Shown: positions 34,001-48,285, counted from the stretch's first letter. The stretch is 64,000 bases of DNA from Arachis hypogaea (GCF_003086295.3 NW_027255451.1:1448824-1512823), one strand, 5' to 3'. The notes: generated from the letters alone by a model not told the origin. Made by a program: numbers and translations.

Positions 34001-34239
34001 TGTTTTTTTTCTTTAAATGACGTATCCCGAGGAGACACCTAAGGCGAGCCGTAATGGCCTCATCTCTGCAAGATCCTCCAGTTTTTTCCAGAATTTTTTT
34101 TCGTTTTTTCCGGTTTTTTTTTTTTTTAACGTTGTGCTGACTCTCGTTCTTTAATGACGTGTCCGAGGAGGACACCTAAAGGCGAGCCGTAATGGCCTCA
34201 TCTATGGCAAAGCTCCTCCCGATTTTTCCACAGTTTTCC

Positions 34240-34280
<41 letters not shown>

Positions 34281-34816
34281 GTGCGACTTCGTTCTTTAAA
34301 CGACGCTATCCCTGAGGACACCTAAAGGCGAGCCGTAATGCCTCATCTTCGGCAAGCTCCTCCGGTTTTTCCAAGTTTTTTTTCCGGTTTTTTTTACGAT
34401 TTTTTCCAGTTTTTTTTTTTTTTTTCGTTGGCTGACTCTCGTTCTTTAAAGACGTTATCCCGAGGAGGACACCTAAAGGTGAGCCGTAATGGCAAGCTCC
34501 TCCGTTTTTTCCACAGTTTTTTTTTCCATTTTTTTTTTATTTTACGTTGTGCTGACTCTCGTTCTTTTTTTTAAACGACGCTATCCTGAGGAGGACACCT
34601 AAAGGCGAGCCTAATGGCCTCATCTTCGGCAAGCTCCTCCGGTTTTTTTTACAAAGTTATTTTTCCGGTTTTTTTACGACTTTTCCGGGGTTTTTTTTTT
34701 TTTTTTTTTTTTTTTACGTTGTGCTGACTCTCGTTCTTTTAATCGACGCTATCCTGAGGAGGACACCTAAAGAAGCCGTAATGGGCTCATCTTCGCCTCC
34801 TCCGGTTTTTTTCCAC

Positions 34817-34869
<53 letters not shown>

Positions 34870-37453
34870 GCTGACTCTTGTCTTTAATACGTATCCCGAG
34901 GAGGACACCTAAAGGCGAGCCGTAATGGCCTCATCTTTGGCAGCTTCTCCGGTTTTTTTCCAGAGTTTTTTTCCTTTTTTTTTTCTTACGTTGTGCTGAC
35001 TCTCGTTCTTTTAAATGACGCTATCCTGAGGAGGACACCTAAAGGCGAGCCGTAATGGCTCATCTTCGGCAGCTCGTCCGTTTTTTCCAGAGTTTTTTTT
35101 TTTCCGTTTTTTTCCGAGTTTTTTTTTTTTTTATGTTGTGTTGATCTCGTTCTTTAAATGACGTTGTCCCGAGGAGGACACCTAAAGGCGAGCCGTAATG
35201 GCCTCATCTATGGCAAGCTCCTCCGTTTTTCCACAGTTTTTATTTTTTTTCCGTTTTTTTTTCAGGTTTTTTATTTATTTATTTTTTTTTACTTGTGCTG
35301 ACTCTCGTTCTTTAAACGACGCTATCCTGAGGAGGAGACCTAAAGGCGAGCCGTAATGGCCTCATCTTGGCAAGCTCCTCCGGTTTTTTTTTCCACAGTT
35401 TTTTTCCGGTTTTTTCGGTTTTTTCCGAGTTTTTTTTTTTTTTTACGTTGTGCTGACTCTCATTCTTTAAACGACGCTATCCTGAGGAGGAACCTAAAGG
35501 CGAGCAGTAATGGCCTCATCTTCGGCAAGCTCCTCCGGTTTTTTTCCACAGTTTTTTTTTTTTCATTTTTTTTTTTTTTTTTTTTTTTTTTACGTTGTGC
35601 TGACTCTTGTTCTTTAAATGACGTTATCCCGAGGAGGACACCTAAAGGCGAGCCGTAATGGCTCAACTTCGGCAAGATCCTCCAGTTTTTTTCCAGAGTT
35701 TTTTTCAGGTTTTTTTCGAGTTTTTTTTTTTAACGTTGTGCTGACTCTCGTTCTTTAAATGACGTTGTCCCGAGGAGGACACCTAAAGGCGAGCCGTAAT
35801 GGCCTCATCTATGGCAACTCCTCCGATTTTTCTCCACAGTTTTTTTTTTTTTTTTTTTTTTTTTATGTTGTGCTGACTCTCGTTCTTTAAATGACGTTAT
35901 CACGAGGTGGACACCTAAAGGCGAGCCGTAATGGCCTCATCTTCGGCAAGCTCCTCCGGTTTTTTTTCCACAGTTTTTTTTCCATTTTTTTCTGAGTTTT
36001 TTTTTTTTTTTTTCCAGTTTTTTTTTTTACGTTGTGCTGACTCTCGTTCTTTAAATGACGTTATCCGAGGAGGACACCTAAAGCGAGCCGTAATGGCCTC
36101 ATCTATGGCAAGCTCCTCCGTTTTTTTCCACGTTTTTTTCCGTTTTTTTTTATTTTACGTTGTGCTGACTCTCGTTCTTTAATCGACGCTATCCTGAGGA
36201 GGACACCTAAAGGCGAGCCGTAATGGCCTCATCTTCGGCAAGCTCCTCCGGTTTTTTCCAAAGTTTTTTTTCCGGTTTTTTTCCATTTCTTTCCAAGTTT
36301 TTTTTTTTTTTTTCGTTGTGCTGACTCTCGTTCTTTAAACGACGCTATCCCTGAGGAGGACACCTAAAGGCGAGCCGTAATGGCCTCATCTTCAGCAAGC
36401 TCCTCCGGTTTTTTCCACAGTTTTTTTTTCCGGTTTTTTACGATTTTTTCGAGTTTTTTTTTTTATTTTTACGTTGTGCTGACTCTCGTTCTTTAAATGA
36501 CGTTATCCCGAGGAGGACACCTAAAGAGAGCCGTAATGGCCTCATCTATGGCAAGCTCCTCCGGTTTTTTTCCACAGTTTTTTTTCCGTTTTTTTTTTAC
36601 GTTGTGCTGACTCTCGTTCTTTAAACGACGCTATCCGAGGAAGATACCTAAAGGCGAGCCGTAATGGCCTCATCTATGGCAAGCTCCTCCGGTTTTTTTC
36701 CACAGTTTTTTTTCCGATTTTTTTTTCCTTTTTTTTCAGGTTTTTATTTTATTTTTTTTTTTTTTTACATTGTGCTGACTCTCGTTCTTTAAACGACGCT
36801 ATCCTGAGGAGGAACCTAAAGGCGAGCCGTAATGGCCTCATCTTTGGCAAGCTCCTCTGGTTTTTTTCCACAGTTTTTTTTTCCGGTTTTTTTCGGTTTT
36901 TTTCCGAGTTTTTTTTTTTTTTTACGTTGTGCTGACTCTCATTCTTTAAACGACGCTATCCTGAGGAGGAGACCTAAAGGCGAGCAGTAATGGCCTCATC
37001 TTCGCAAGCTCCTCCGGTTTTTTCCACAGTTTTTTATACATTTTTTTTTCGATTTTTTTTTTTTTTTTTACGTTGTGCTGACTCTTGTTCTTTAAATGAC
37101 GTTATCCCGAGGAGACACCTAAAGGCGAGCCGTAATGGCCTCAACTTCGGCAAGATCCTCCAGTTTTTTCCAGAGTTTTTTTCAGTTTTTTTCCGAGTTT
37201 TTTTTTTTAACGTTGTGCTACTCTCGTTCTTTAAATGACGTTGTCCCGAGGAGGACACCTAAAGGCGAGCCGTAATGGCCTCATCTATGGCAAGCTCCTC
37301 CGTTTTTTCCCAGTTTTTTTTTTTTTTTTTTTTTTATGTTGTGCTGACTCTCGTTCTTTAAATGACGTTATCCAGGGACACCTAAAGCGAGCGTAATGGC
37401 CTCATCTTCGCAAGCTCCTCCGGTTTTTTTCCACAGTTTTTTTTCATTTTTTC

Positions 37454-37489
<36 letters not shown>

Positions 37490-37780
37490 GTTGTGCTGAC
37501 TCTCGTTCTTTAAATGACGTTATCCGAGGAGGACACCTAAAGGCGAGCCGTAATGGCCTCATCTTGGCAAGCTCCTCCGGTTTTTTCCACAGTTTTTTTC
37601 CGTTTTTTTTTTTTTTTACGTTGTGCTGACTCTCGTTCTTTAATCGACGCTATCCTGAGGAGGAACCTAAAGGCGAGCCGTAATGGCCTCATCTTCGCAA
37701 GCTCCTCCGTTTTTTTCCAAAGTTTTTTTTCCGGTTTTTTCCGATTTCTTTCCAAGTTTTTTTTTTTTTTTTCGTTGTGC
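34001..37780 (+). repeat. Satellite after the gap, error-rich
   Basis: Satellite with frequent single-base losses inside normally invariant core words (TATCCGAGG for TATCCCGAGG, TTCGCAAGC for TTCGGCAAGC, GGAACCT for GGACACCT). Monomer by monomer it follows 27417 to about 31300, so it is a second representation of that sequence, shortened by these losses. Confidence 0.85.
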
Positions 37781-38488
37781 TGACTCTCGTTCTTTAAACG
37801 ACGCTATCCTGAGGAGGACACCTAAAGGCGAGCCGTAATGGCCTCATCTTCAGCAAGCTCCTCCGGTTTTTTTCCACAGTTTTTTTTTTCCGGTTTTTTT
37901 ACGATTTTTTCGGAGTTTTTTTTTATTTTACGTTGTGCTGACTCTCGTTCTTTAAATGACGTTATCCCGAGGAGGACACCTAAAGAAGAGCCGTAATGGC
38001 CTCATCTATGGCAAGCTCCTCCGGTTTTTTTCCACAGTTTTTTTCCGTTTTTTTTTTTACGTTGTGCTGACTCTCGTTCTTTAAACGACGCTATCCTGAG
38101 GAAGATACCTAAAGGCGAGCCGTAATGGCCTCATCTTCGTCAAGCTCCTCCGGTTTTTTTCCACAGTTTTTTTCCGGTTTTTTCCGATTTTTTCCGAGTT
38201 TTTTTTTTTATTTTTACGTTTTGCTGACTCTCGTTCTTTAAATGACGTTGTCCCGAGGAGGACACCTCAAGGCGAGCCGCAATGGCCTCATCTTTGGCAA
38301 GCTTCTCCGGTTTTTTTACCACATTTTTTTCGCTCTTTTTTTTTTTTTTACGTTGTGCTTACTCTCGTTCTTTAAACGACCCTATCCTGAGGAGGAGACC
38401 TAAAGGCGAGCCGTAATGGCCTCATCTTCGGCAAGCTCCTCCGGTTTTTTTTCCACAGTTTTTTTTCAGTTTTTTTCCGATTTTTTCC

Positions 38489-38531
<43 letters not shown>

Positions 38532-40165
38532 GTTGTGCTGGCTCTCGTTCTTTAAACGACGCTATCCTGAGGAGGACACCTAAAGGCGAGCCGTAATGGC
38601 CTCATCTTCGGCAAGCTCCTCTGGTTTTTTTCCACAGTTTTTTTTCCGGTTTTTTTACGATTTTTTTCGTAGTTTTTCTTTTTTTTTTTTTTATGCTTAC
38701 TCTCGTTCTTTAAATGACGTTGTCCCGAGGAGGACACCTAAAGGCGAGCCGTAATGGCCTCATCTATGGCAAGCTCCTCCGTTTTTTTCCACAGTATTTT
38801 TCTGTTTTTTTTAGGTTTTTTTTTAGTTTTTTTTTATTTTTTTTTTACGTTGTGCGTATTCTCGTTCTTTAAACGACGCTATCCTGAGGAGGAGAGCTAA
38901 AGGCGAGCCATAATGGCCTCATCTTCGGCAAGCTCCTCCGGTTTTTTTCCACAGTTTTTTATACGTTTTTCTTTTCGAGTTTTTTTTTTTTTTTTACGTT
39001 GTGCTGACTCTTGTTCTTTAAATGACGTTATCCCGAGGAGGACACCTAAAGGCGAGCCGTAATGGCCTCAACTTCGGCAAGATCCTCCAGTTTTTTTCCA
39101 GAGTTTTTTTTCAGGTTTTTTTCCGAGTTTTTTTTTTTTTTAACGTTGTGCTGACTCTCGTTCTTTAAATGACGTTGTCCCGAGGAGGACACCTAAAGGC
39201 GAGCCGTAATGCCTCATCTATGGCAAGCTCCTCCGATTTTTCTCCACAGTTTTTTTTTGTTTTTTTTTTTTTTATGTTGTGCTGACTCTCGTTCTTTAAA
39301 TGACGTTATCACGAGGTGGACACCTAAAGGCGAGCCGTAATGGCCTCATCTTCGGCAAGCTCCTCCGGTTTTTTTCCACAGTTTTTTTTTCCGATTTTTT
39401 TCCGAGTTTTTTTTTTTTTTTTTTTCCAAGTTTTTTTTTTTTTTTTTTTACGTTGTGCTGACTCTCGTTCTTTAAATGACGTTATCCCGAGGAGGACACC
39501 TAAAGGCGAGCCGTAATGGCCTCATCTATGGCAAGCTCCTCCGGTTTTTTCCACAGTTTTTTTCCGTTTTTTTTTTTTATTTTACGTTGTGCTGACTCTC
39601 GTTCTTTAATCGACGCTCTCCTGAGGAGGACACCTAAAGGCGAGCCGTAATGGCCTCATCTTCGGCAAGCTCCTCCGGTTTTTTTTCCAAAGTTTTTTTT
39701 CCGGTTTTTTTCCGATTTCTTTCCAAGTATTTTTTTTTTTCGTTGTGCGGACTCTCGTTCTTTAAACGACGCTATCCTGAGGAAGACACCTAAAGGCGAG
39801 CCGTAATGGCCTCATCTTCAGCAAGCTCCTCCGGTTTTTTTCCACAGTTTTTTTTTCTGGTTTTTTTACGATTTTTTCGGAGTTTTTTTTTTATTTTTAC
39901 GTTGTGCTGACTCTCGTTCTTTAAATGACGTTATCCCGAGGAGGACACCTAAAGAAGAGCCGTAATGGCCTCATCTATGGCAAGCTCCTCCGGTTTTTTT
40001 CCACAGTTTTTTTCCGTTTTTTTTAACGTTGTGCTGACTCTCGTTCTTTAAACGACGCTATCCTGAGGAGGACACCTAAAGGCGAGCCGTAATGGCCTCA
40101 TCTTCGGCAAGCTCCTCCGGTTTTTTTCCAAAGTTTTTTTTCCGGTTTTTTTCCGACTTTTTTCC

Positions 40166-40213
<48 letters not shown>

Positions 40214-41930
40214 GGTGTGCTGACTCTCGTTCTTTAATCGACGCTATCCTGAGGAGGACACCTAAAGACGAGCCGTAATGGCCTCATCTTCGGCAAGCTA
40301 CTCCGGTTTTTTCCACAGTTTTTTTTTCCGGTTTTTTTACGATTTTTTTTCGAGTTTTTTTTTATTTTTTTATTTTTTACGTTGTGCTGACTCTTGTTCT
40401 TTAACTGACGTTATCCCGAGGAGGACACCTAAAGGCGAGCCGTAATGGCCTCATCTTTGGCGAGCTTCTCCGGTTTTTTTCCAGAGTTTTTTTCCGTTTT
40501 TTTTTCTTACGTTGTGCTGACTCTCGTTCTTTAAACGACGCTATCCTGAGGAGGACACCTAAAGGCGAGACGTAATGGCCTCATCTTCGGCGAGCTCCTC
40601 CGGTTTTTTTCTAGAGTTTTTTTTCCTTTTTTTTTTCTTACGTTGTGCTGACTCTCGTTCTTTAAACGACGCTATCCTGAGGAGGACACCTAAAGGCGAG
40701 CCGTAATGGCCTCATCTTCGGCGAGCTCGTCCGGTTTTTTTCCATAGTTTTTTTTCCGGTTTTTTCCCGAGTTTTTTTTTTTTTTTTTATGTTGTGTTGA
40801 GTCTCGTTCTTTAAATGACGTTGTCCCGAGGAGGACACCTAAAGGCGAGCCGTAATGGCCTCATCTTCGGCAAGATCCTCCAGTTTTTTTCCAGAGTTTT
40901 TTTTCCGAGTTTTTTTTTTTTTAACGTTGTGCTGACTCTCGTTCTTTAAATAACGTTGTCCCGAGGAGGACACCTAAAGGCGAGCCGTAATGGCCTCATC
41001 TATGGCAAGCTCCTCCGATTTTTCTCCACAGTTTTTTTCTGTTTTTTTTTTTTATGTTGTGCTGACTCTCGTTCTTTAAATGACGTTATCACGAGGAGGA
41101 CACCTAAAGGCGAGCCGTAATGGCCTCATCTTCGGCAAGCTCCTCCGGTTTTTTTCCACAGTTTTTTTTTTTCGTTTTTTTTCCGATTTTTTTCCGAGTT
41201 TTTTTTTTTTTTTTTTTTTACGTTGTGCTGACTATCGTTCTTTAAACGACGCTATCCTGAGGAGGACACCTAAAGGCGAGCCGTAATGGCCTCATCTTCG
41301 GCAAGCTCCTCCGGTTTTTTCCACAGTTTTTTTCCGGTTTTTTTACGATTTTTTTCCAAGTTTTTTTTTTTTTTTTTACGTTGTGCTGACTCTCGTTCTT
41401 TAAATGACGTTATCCCGAGGAGGACACCTAAAGGTGAGCCGTAATGGCAAGCTCCTCCGGTTTTTTCCACAGTTTTTTTCCATTTTTTTTTATTTTACGT
41501 TGTGTTGACTCTCGTTCTTTAAACGACGCTATCCTGAGGAGGACACCTAAAGGCGAGCCGTAATGGCCTCATCTTCGGCAAGCTCCTCCGGTTTTTTTCC
41601 AAAGTTTTTTTTCCGATTTTTTTTCCGACTTTTTTCCGGGTTTTTTTTTTTTTTTTTACGTTGTGCTGACTCTCGTTCTTTAATCGACGCTATCCTGAGG
41701 AGGACACCTAAAGGCGAGCCGTAATGGGCTCATCTTCGGCAAGCTCCTCCGGTTTTTTTCCACAGTTTTTTTTTTCCGGTTTTTTTACGATTTTTTTCGA
41801 GTTTTTTTTTTTTTTATTTTTTACGTTGTGCTGACTCTTGTTCTTTAAATGACGTTATCCGAGGAGGACACCTAAAGGCGAGCCGTAATGGCCTCATCTT
41901 TGGCGAGCTTCTCCGGTTTTTTTCCAGTGT
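37781..41930 (+). repeat. Satellite array, right part, cleaner segment
   Basis: Intact cores resume. Up to about 39430 it matches 31330-33000 at an offset of about 6440-6450 bp (for example the TTCGTCAAGC marker at 31687 and 38135). From about 39430 on it continues with monomers hidden by the gap in the first copy. It includes a 44-nt T run at 40168-40211. Confidence 0.88.
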
Positions 41931-41991
41931 TTGACTCTCGTTCTTTGAGTATCCGAGGACACCTAAAGGGAGCCGTAATGGCAAGCTCTCC

Positions 41992-42045
<54 letters not shown>

Positions 42046-42100
42046 AAGCCTAGCGAGTTTCTTTGCAAGCTTTTTTTTTTTTTTTTTTCCGTTTTTTTCC

Positions 42101-42135
<35 letters not shown>

Positions 42136-42830
42136 GTTGTGCTGACTTCGTTCTTTAACGACGCTATCCTGAGGAGGACACCTAAAGGCGAGCCGTAATG
42201 GCCTCATCTTCGGCAAGCTCCTCGGTTTTTTTCCACAGTTTTTTTTCCGTTTTTTTCGTTTTTTCCGAGTTTTTTTTTTTTTTTTACGTTGTGCTGACTC
42301 TGTTCTTTAAGACGCTATCCGAGGAGGACACCTAAAGGCGAGCCGTAATGGCCTCATCTTCGGCAGCTCTCGGTTTTTTTCCAGAGTTTTTTTTCCTTTT
42401 TTTTTTTTTTCGTTGTGCTACTCTCGTTCTTTAAATGACGTATCCGAGGAGGACACCTAAAGGCGAGCCGTAATGGCCTCATCTTGGCAGCTCTCCGGTT
42501 TTTTTCCAGAGTTTTTTTTTGGTTTTTTTTTTAGTTTTTTTTTTTTTATGTTGTGTTGAGTCTCGTTCTTTAAATGACGTGTCCCGAGGAGGACACCTAA
42601 AGGCGAGCCGTAATGGCCTCATCTTGGCAAGCTCCTCCGGTTTTTTTCCACAGTTTTTTTCATTTTTTTCCGTTTTTTTTTTCAGGTTTTTATTTTTTTT
42701 TTTTTTTTACATTGTGCTGACTATCGTTCTTTAAACGACGCTATCCTGAGGAGGAACCTAAAGGCGAGCCATAATGGCCTCATCTTCGGCAAGCTCCTCT
42801 GGTTTTTTTCCACAGTTTTTTTTCCAGTTT
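41931..42830 (+). repeat. Satellite, locally garbled segment
   Basis: Cores are truncated or missing letters (for example GTTTGACTCTCGTTCTTTGAGTATCC near 41930). A 52-nt T run (41993-42044) is followed by GAAGCCTAGCGAG, which is not satellite-like. This looks like a poorly resolved assembly join. Confidence 0.7.
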
Positions 42831-45048
42831 TCGTTTTTTTCCGAGTTTTTTTTTTTTTTACGTTGTGCTGACTCTCGTTCTTTAGACGACGCTATCCTGA
42901 GGAGGACACCTAAAGGCGAGCTGTAATGGCCTCATCTTCGGCAAGCTCCTCTGGTTTTTTCCACAGTTTTTTTTTCCGGTTTTTTTACGATTTTTTTCGT
43001 AGTTTTTTTTTTGTTTTTTTTATGCTTACTCTCGTTCTTTAAATGACGTTGTCCCGAGGAGGACACCTAAAGGCGAGCCGTAATGGCCTCATCTATGGCA
43101 AGCTCCTCCGGTTTTTTTCCACAGTATTTTCTGTTTTTTTAGGTTTTTTTTTAGTTTTTTTTTTTTTTTTTTACGTTGTGCTTATTCTCGTTCTTTAAAC
43201 GACGCTATCCTGAGGAGGAGACCTAAAGGCGAGCCGTAATGGCCTCATCTTCGGCAAGCTCCTCCGGTTTTTTTCCACAGTTTTTTATACATTTTTCTTT
43301 TCGAGTTTTTTTTTTTTTTTTTTTACGTTGTGCTGACTCTTGTTCTTTAAATGACGTTATCCCGAGGAGGACACCTAAAGGCGAGCCGTAATGGCCTCAA
43401 CTTCGGCAAGATCCTCCAGTTTTTTCAGGTTTTTTTCCGAGTTTTTTTTTTTAACGTTGTGCTGACTCTCGTTCTTTAAATGACGTTGTCCCGAGGAGGA
43501 CACCTAAAGGCGAGCCGTAATGGCCTCATCTATGGCAAGCTCCTCCGATTTTTCTCCACAGTTTTTTTTTGTTTTTTTTTGTTTTATGTTGTGCTGACTC
43601 TCGTTCTTTAAATGACGTTATCACGAGGTGGACACCTAAAGGCGAGCCGTAATGGCCTCATCTTCGGCAAGCTCCTCCGGTTTTTTTCCACAGTTTTTTT
43701 TCCGATTTTTTTCCGAGTTTTTTTTTTTTTTTTACGTTGTGCTGACTCTCGTTCTTTAAACGACGCTATCCTGAGGAGGACACCTAAAGGCGAGCCGTAA
43801 TGGCCTCATCTTCGGCAAGCTCCTCCGGTTTTTTCCACAGTTTTTTTTCCGGTTTTTTTACGATTTTTTCCAAGTTTTTTTTTTTTTTTTTTACGTTGTG
43901 CTGACTCTCGTTCTTTAAATGACGTTATCCCGAGGAGGACACCTAAAGGCGAGCCGTAATGGCCTCATCTATGGCAAGCTCCTCCGGTTTTTTTCCACAG
44001 TTTTTTTCCGGTTTTTTTCCGATTTTTTTCCGAGTTTTTTTTTTATTTTTTACGTTTTGCTGACTCTCGTTCTTTAAATGACGTTGTCCCGAGGAGGACA
44101 CCTAAAGGCGAGCCGTAATGGCCTCATCTATGGCAAGCTCCTCCGGTTTTTTTCCACAGTTTTTTTCCGTTTTTTTTTTTTTTTACGTTGTGCTGACTCT
44201 CGTCCTTTAAACGACGCTATCCTGAGGAGGACACCTAAAGGCGAGCCGTAATGGCCTCATCTTCGGCAAGCTCCTCTGGTTTTTTTCCACAGTTTTTTTT
44301 TCGGTTTTTTACGATTTTTTTCGTAGTTTTTTCTTTTTGTTTTTTTCTATGCTTACTCTCGTTCTTTAAATGACGTTGTCCCGAGGAGGACACCTAAAGG
44401 CGGGCCGTAATGGCCTCATCTATGGCAAGCTCCTCCGGTTTTTTTCCACAGTATTTTTCTGTTTTTTTCAGGTTTTTTTTTTAGTTTTTTTTTTATTTTT
44501 TTTTTTACGTTGTGCTTATTCTCGTTCTTTAAACGACGCTATCCTGAGGAGGAGACCTAAAGGCGAGCCGTAATGGCCTCATCTTCGGAAAGCTCCTCCG
44601 GTTTTTTTCCACAGTTTTTTATACGTTTTTTTTTCGAGTTTTTTTTTTTTTTTTACGTTGTGCTGACTCTTGTTCTTTAAATGACGTTATCCCGAGGAGG
44701 ACACCTAAAGGCGAGCCGTAATGGCTTCAACTTCGGCAAGATCCTCCAGTTTTTTTCCAGAGTTTTTTTTCAGGTTTTTTTTCGAGTTTTTTTTTTTTAA
44801 CGTTGTGCTGACTCTCGTTCTTTAAATGACGTTGTCCCGTGGAGGACACCTAAAGGCGAGCCGTAATGGCCTCATCTATGGCAAGCTCCTCCGATTTTTC
44901 TCCACAGTTTTTTTTGTTTTTTTTTTTTTATGTTGTGCTGACTCTCGTTCTTTAAATGACGTTATCACGAGGTGGACACCTAAAGGCGAGCCGTAATGGC
45001 CTCATCTTCGGCAAGCTCCTCCGGTTTTTTTTCCACAGTTTTTTTTCC

Positions 45049-45051
<3 letters not shown>

Positions 45052-45112
<61 letters not shown>
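45052..45112 (+). repeat. Longest pure T run, 61 nt
   Basis: Unbroken T from CCGAG to ACGTTGTGC, about three to four times the usual tail. Related monomers at 47039-47074 and 48239-48283 also carry expanded tails (36 and 45 nt), so this lineage has a long-tail allele. Confidence 0.8.
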
Positions 45113-45114
<2 letters not shown>

Positions 45115-46190
45115 GTTGTGCTGACTCTCGTTCTTTAAACGACGCTATCCTGAGGAGGACACCTAAAGGCGAGCCGTAATGGCCTCATCTTCGGCAAGCT
45201 CCTCCGGTTTTTTCCACAGTTTTTTTTTCCGGTTTTTTACGATTTTTTTCGTAGTTTTTTTTTTTTTTTTACGTTGTGCTGACTCTCGTTCTTTAAATGA
45301 CGTTATCCCGAGGAGGACACCTAAAGGCGAGCCGTAATGGCCTCATCTATGGCAAGCTCCTCCGGTTTTTTTCCACAGTTTTTTTCCGGTTTTTTTCCGA
45401 TTTTTTTCCGAGTTTTTTTTTTTATTTTTTACGTTTTGCTGACTCTCGTTCTTTAAATGACGTTGTCCCGAGGAGGACACCTAAAGGCGAGCCGTAATGG
45501 CCTCATCTATGGCAAGCTCCTCCGGTTTTTTTCCACAGTTTTTTTCCGTTTTTTTTTTTTTTTACGTTGTGCTGACTCTCGTCCTTTAAACGACGCTATC
45601 CTGAGGAGGACACCTAAAGGCGAGCCGTAATGGCCTCATCTTCGGCAAGCTCCTCCGGTTTTTTTCCACAGTTTTTTTTTTCAGTTTTTTTCCGATATTT
45701 TTCTGAGTTTTTTTTTTTTTATACGTTGTGCTGACTCTCGTTCTTTAAACGACGCTATCCTGAGGAGGACACCTAAAGGCGAGCCATAATGGCCTCATCT
45801 TTGGCAAGCTCTTCCGGTTTTTTTCCACAGTTTTTTTTTTCGGTTTTTTTACGATTTTTTTCCAAGTTTTTTTTTTTTTTACGTTGTGCTGACTCTCGTT
45901 CTTTAAATGACGTTATCCCGAGGAGGACACCTAAAGGCGAGCCGTAATGGCCTCATCTATGGCAAGCTCCTCCGGTTTTTTTCCACAGTTTTTTTCCGGT
46001 TTTTTTCCGATTTTTTTCCGAGTTTTTTTTTTATTTTTTACGTTTTGCTGACTCTCGTTCTTTAAATGACGTTGTCCCGAGGAGGACACCTAAAGGCGAG
46101 CCGTAATGGCCTCATCTATGGCAAGCTCCTCCGGTTTTTTTCCACAGTTTTTTTCCGTTTTTTTTTTTTTTACGTTGTGCTGACTCTTGT

Positions 46191-47035
46191 CCTTTAAACG
46201 ACGCTATCCTGAGGAGGACACCTAAAGGCGAGCTGTAATGGCCTCATCTTCGGCAAGCTCCTCTGGTTTTTTTCCACAGTTTTTTTTCCGGTTTTTTTAC
46301 GATTTTTTTCGTAGTTTTTTCTTTTTGTTTTTTTTTATGCTTACTCTCGTTCTTTAAATGACGTTGTCCCGAGGAGGACACCTAAAGGCGGGCCGTAATG
46401 GCCTCATCTATGGCAAGCTCCTCCGGTTTTTTTCCACAGTATTTTTCTGTTTTTTTCAGGTTTTTTTTTTTTTTTTTATTTTTTTTTACGTTGTGCTTAT
46501 TCTCGTTCTTTAAACGACGCTATCCTGAGGAGGAGACCTAAAGGCGAGCCGTAATGGCCTCATCTTCGGCAAGCTCCTCCGGTTTTTTTCCACAGTTTTT
46601 TATACGTTTTTTTTTTCGAGTTTTTTTTTTTTTTTTTTTTACGTTGTGCTGACTCTTGTTCTTTAAATGACGTTATCCCGAGGAGGACACCTAAAGGCGA
46701 GCCGTAATGGCCTCAACTTCGGCAAGATCCTCCAGTTTTTTTCCAGAGTTTTTTTTCAGGTTTTTTTCCGAGTTTTTTTTTTTTAACGTTGTGCTGACTC
46801 TCGTTCTTTAAATGACGTTGTCCCGAGGAGGACACCTAAAGGCGAGCCGTAATGGCCTCATCTATGGCAAGCTCCTCCGATTTTTCTCCACAGTTTTTTT
46901 TTGTTTTTTTTTTTTTTATGTTGTGCTGACTCTCGTTCTTTAAATGACGTTATCACGAGGTGGACACCTAAAGGCGAGCCGTAATGGCCTCATCTTCGGC
47001 AAGCTCCTCCGGTTTTTTTTCCACAGTTTTTTTCC

Positions 47036-47076
<41 letters not shown>

Positions 47077-47386
47077 GTTGTGCTGACTCTCGTTCTTTAA
47101 ACGACGCTATCCTGAGGAGGACACCTAAAGGCGAGCCGTAATGGCCTCATCTTCGGCAAGCTCCTCCGGTTTTTTTCCACAGTTTTTTTCCGGTTTTTTT
47201 CCGATTTTTTTCCGAGTTTTTTTTTTATTTTTTACGTTTTGCTGACTCTCGTTCTTTAAATGACGTTGTCCCGAGGAGGACACCTAAAGGCGAGCCGTAA
47301 TGGCCTCATCTATGGCAAGCTCCTCCGGTTTTTTTCCACAGTTTTTTTCCGTTTTTTTTTTTTTTTTACGTTGTGCTGACTCTTGT
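46191..47386 (+). repeat. 1196-bp higher-order block, copy 1
   Basis: Eight monomers starting with CCTTTAAACGACGC and GAGCTGTAATGG. They include the AAAGGCGGGCCG marker (46387) and the CTTTTTG(T)n-ATGCTTACTCTCG variant, and repeat at an offset of 1196 bp. Confidence 0.8.
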
Positions 47387-48235
47387 CCTTTAAACGACGC
47401 TATCCTGAGGAGGACACCTAAAGGCGAGCTGTAATGGCCTCATCTTCGGCAAGCTCCTCTGGTTTTTTTCCACAGTTTTTTTTCCGGTTTTTTTACGATT
47501 TTTTTCGTAGTTTTTCTTTTTGTTTTTTTTTATGCTTACTCTCGTTCTTTAAATGACGTTGTCCCGAGGAGGACACCTAAAGGCGGGCCGTAATGGCCTC
47601 ATCTATGGCAAGCTCCTCCGGTTTTTTTCCACAGTATTTTTCTGTTTTTTTCAGGTTTTTTTTTAGTTTTTTTTTTATTTTTTTTTTACGTTGTGCTTAT
47701 TCTCGTTCTTTAAACGACGCTATCCTGAGGAGGAGACCTAAAGGCGAGCCGTAATGGCCTCATCTTCGGCAAGCTCCTCCGGTTTTTTTCCACAGTTTTT
47801 TATACGTTTTTTTTTTCGAGTTTTTTTTTTTTTTTTTTTACGTTGTGCTGACTCTTGTTCTTTAAATGACGTTATCCCGAGGAGGACACCTAAAGGCGAG
47901 CCGTAATGGCCTCAACTTCGGCAAGATCCTCCAGTTTTTTTCCAGAGTTTTTTTTTCAGGTTTTTTTCCGAGTTTTTTTTTTTTTAACGTTGTGCTGACT
48001 CTCGTTCTTTAAATGACGTTGTCCCGAGGAGGACACCTAAAGGCGAGCCGTAATGGCCTCATCTATGGCAAGCTCCTCCGATTTTTCTCCACAGTTTTTT
48101 TTTGTTTTTTTTTTTTTTATGTTGTGCTGACTCTCGTTCTTTAAATGACGTTATCACGAGGTGGACACCTAAAGGCGAGCCGTAATGGCCTCATCTTCGG
48201 CAAGCTCCTCCGGTTTTTTTCCACAGTTTTTTTCC

Positions 48236-48285
<50 letters not shown>

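Noticed and set aside
32853..34175. Long frames of 380-440 residues crossing 33001-34000
   Set aside because: Most of their length is unknown bases; they are gap artefacts.
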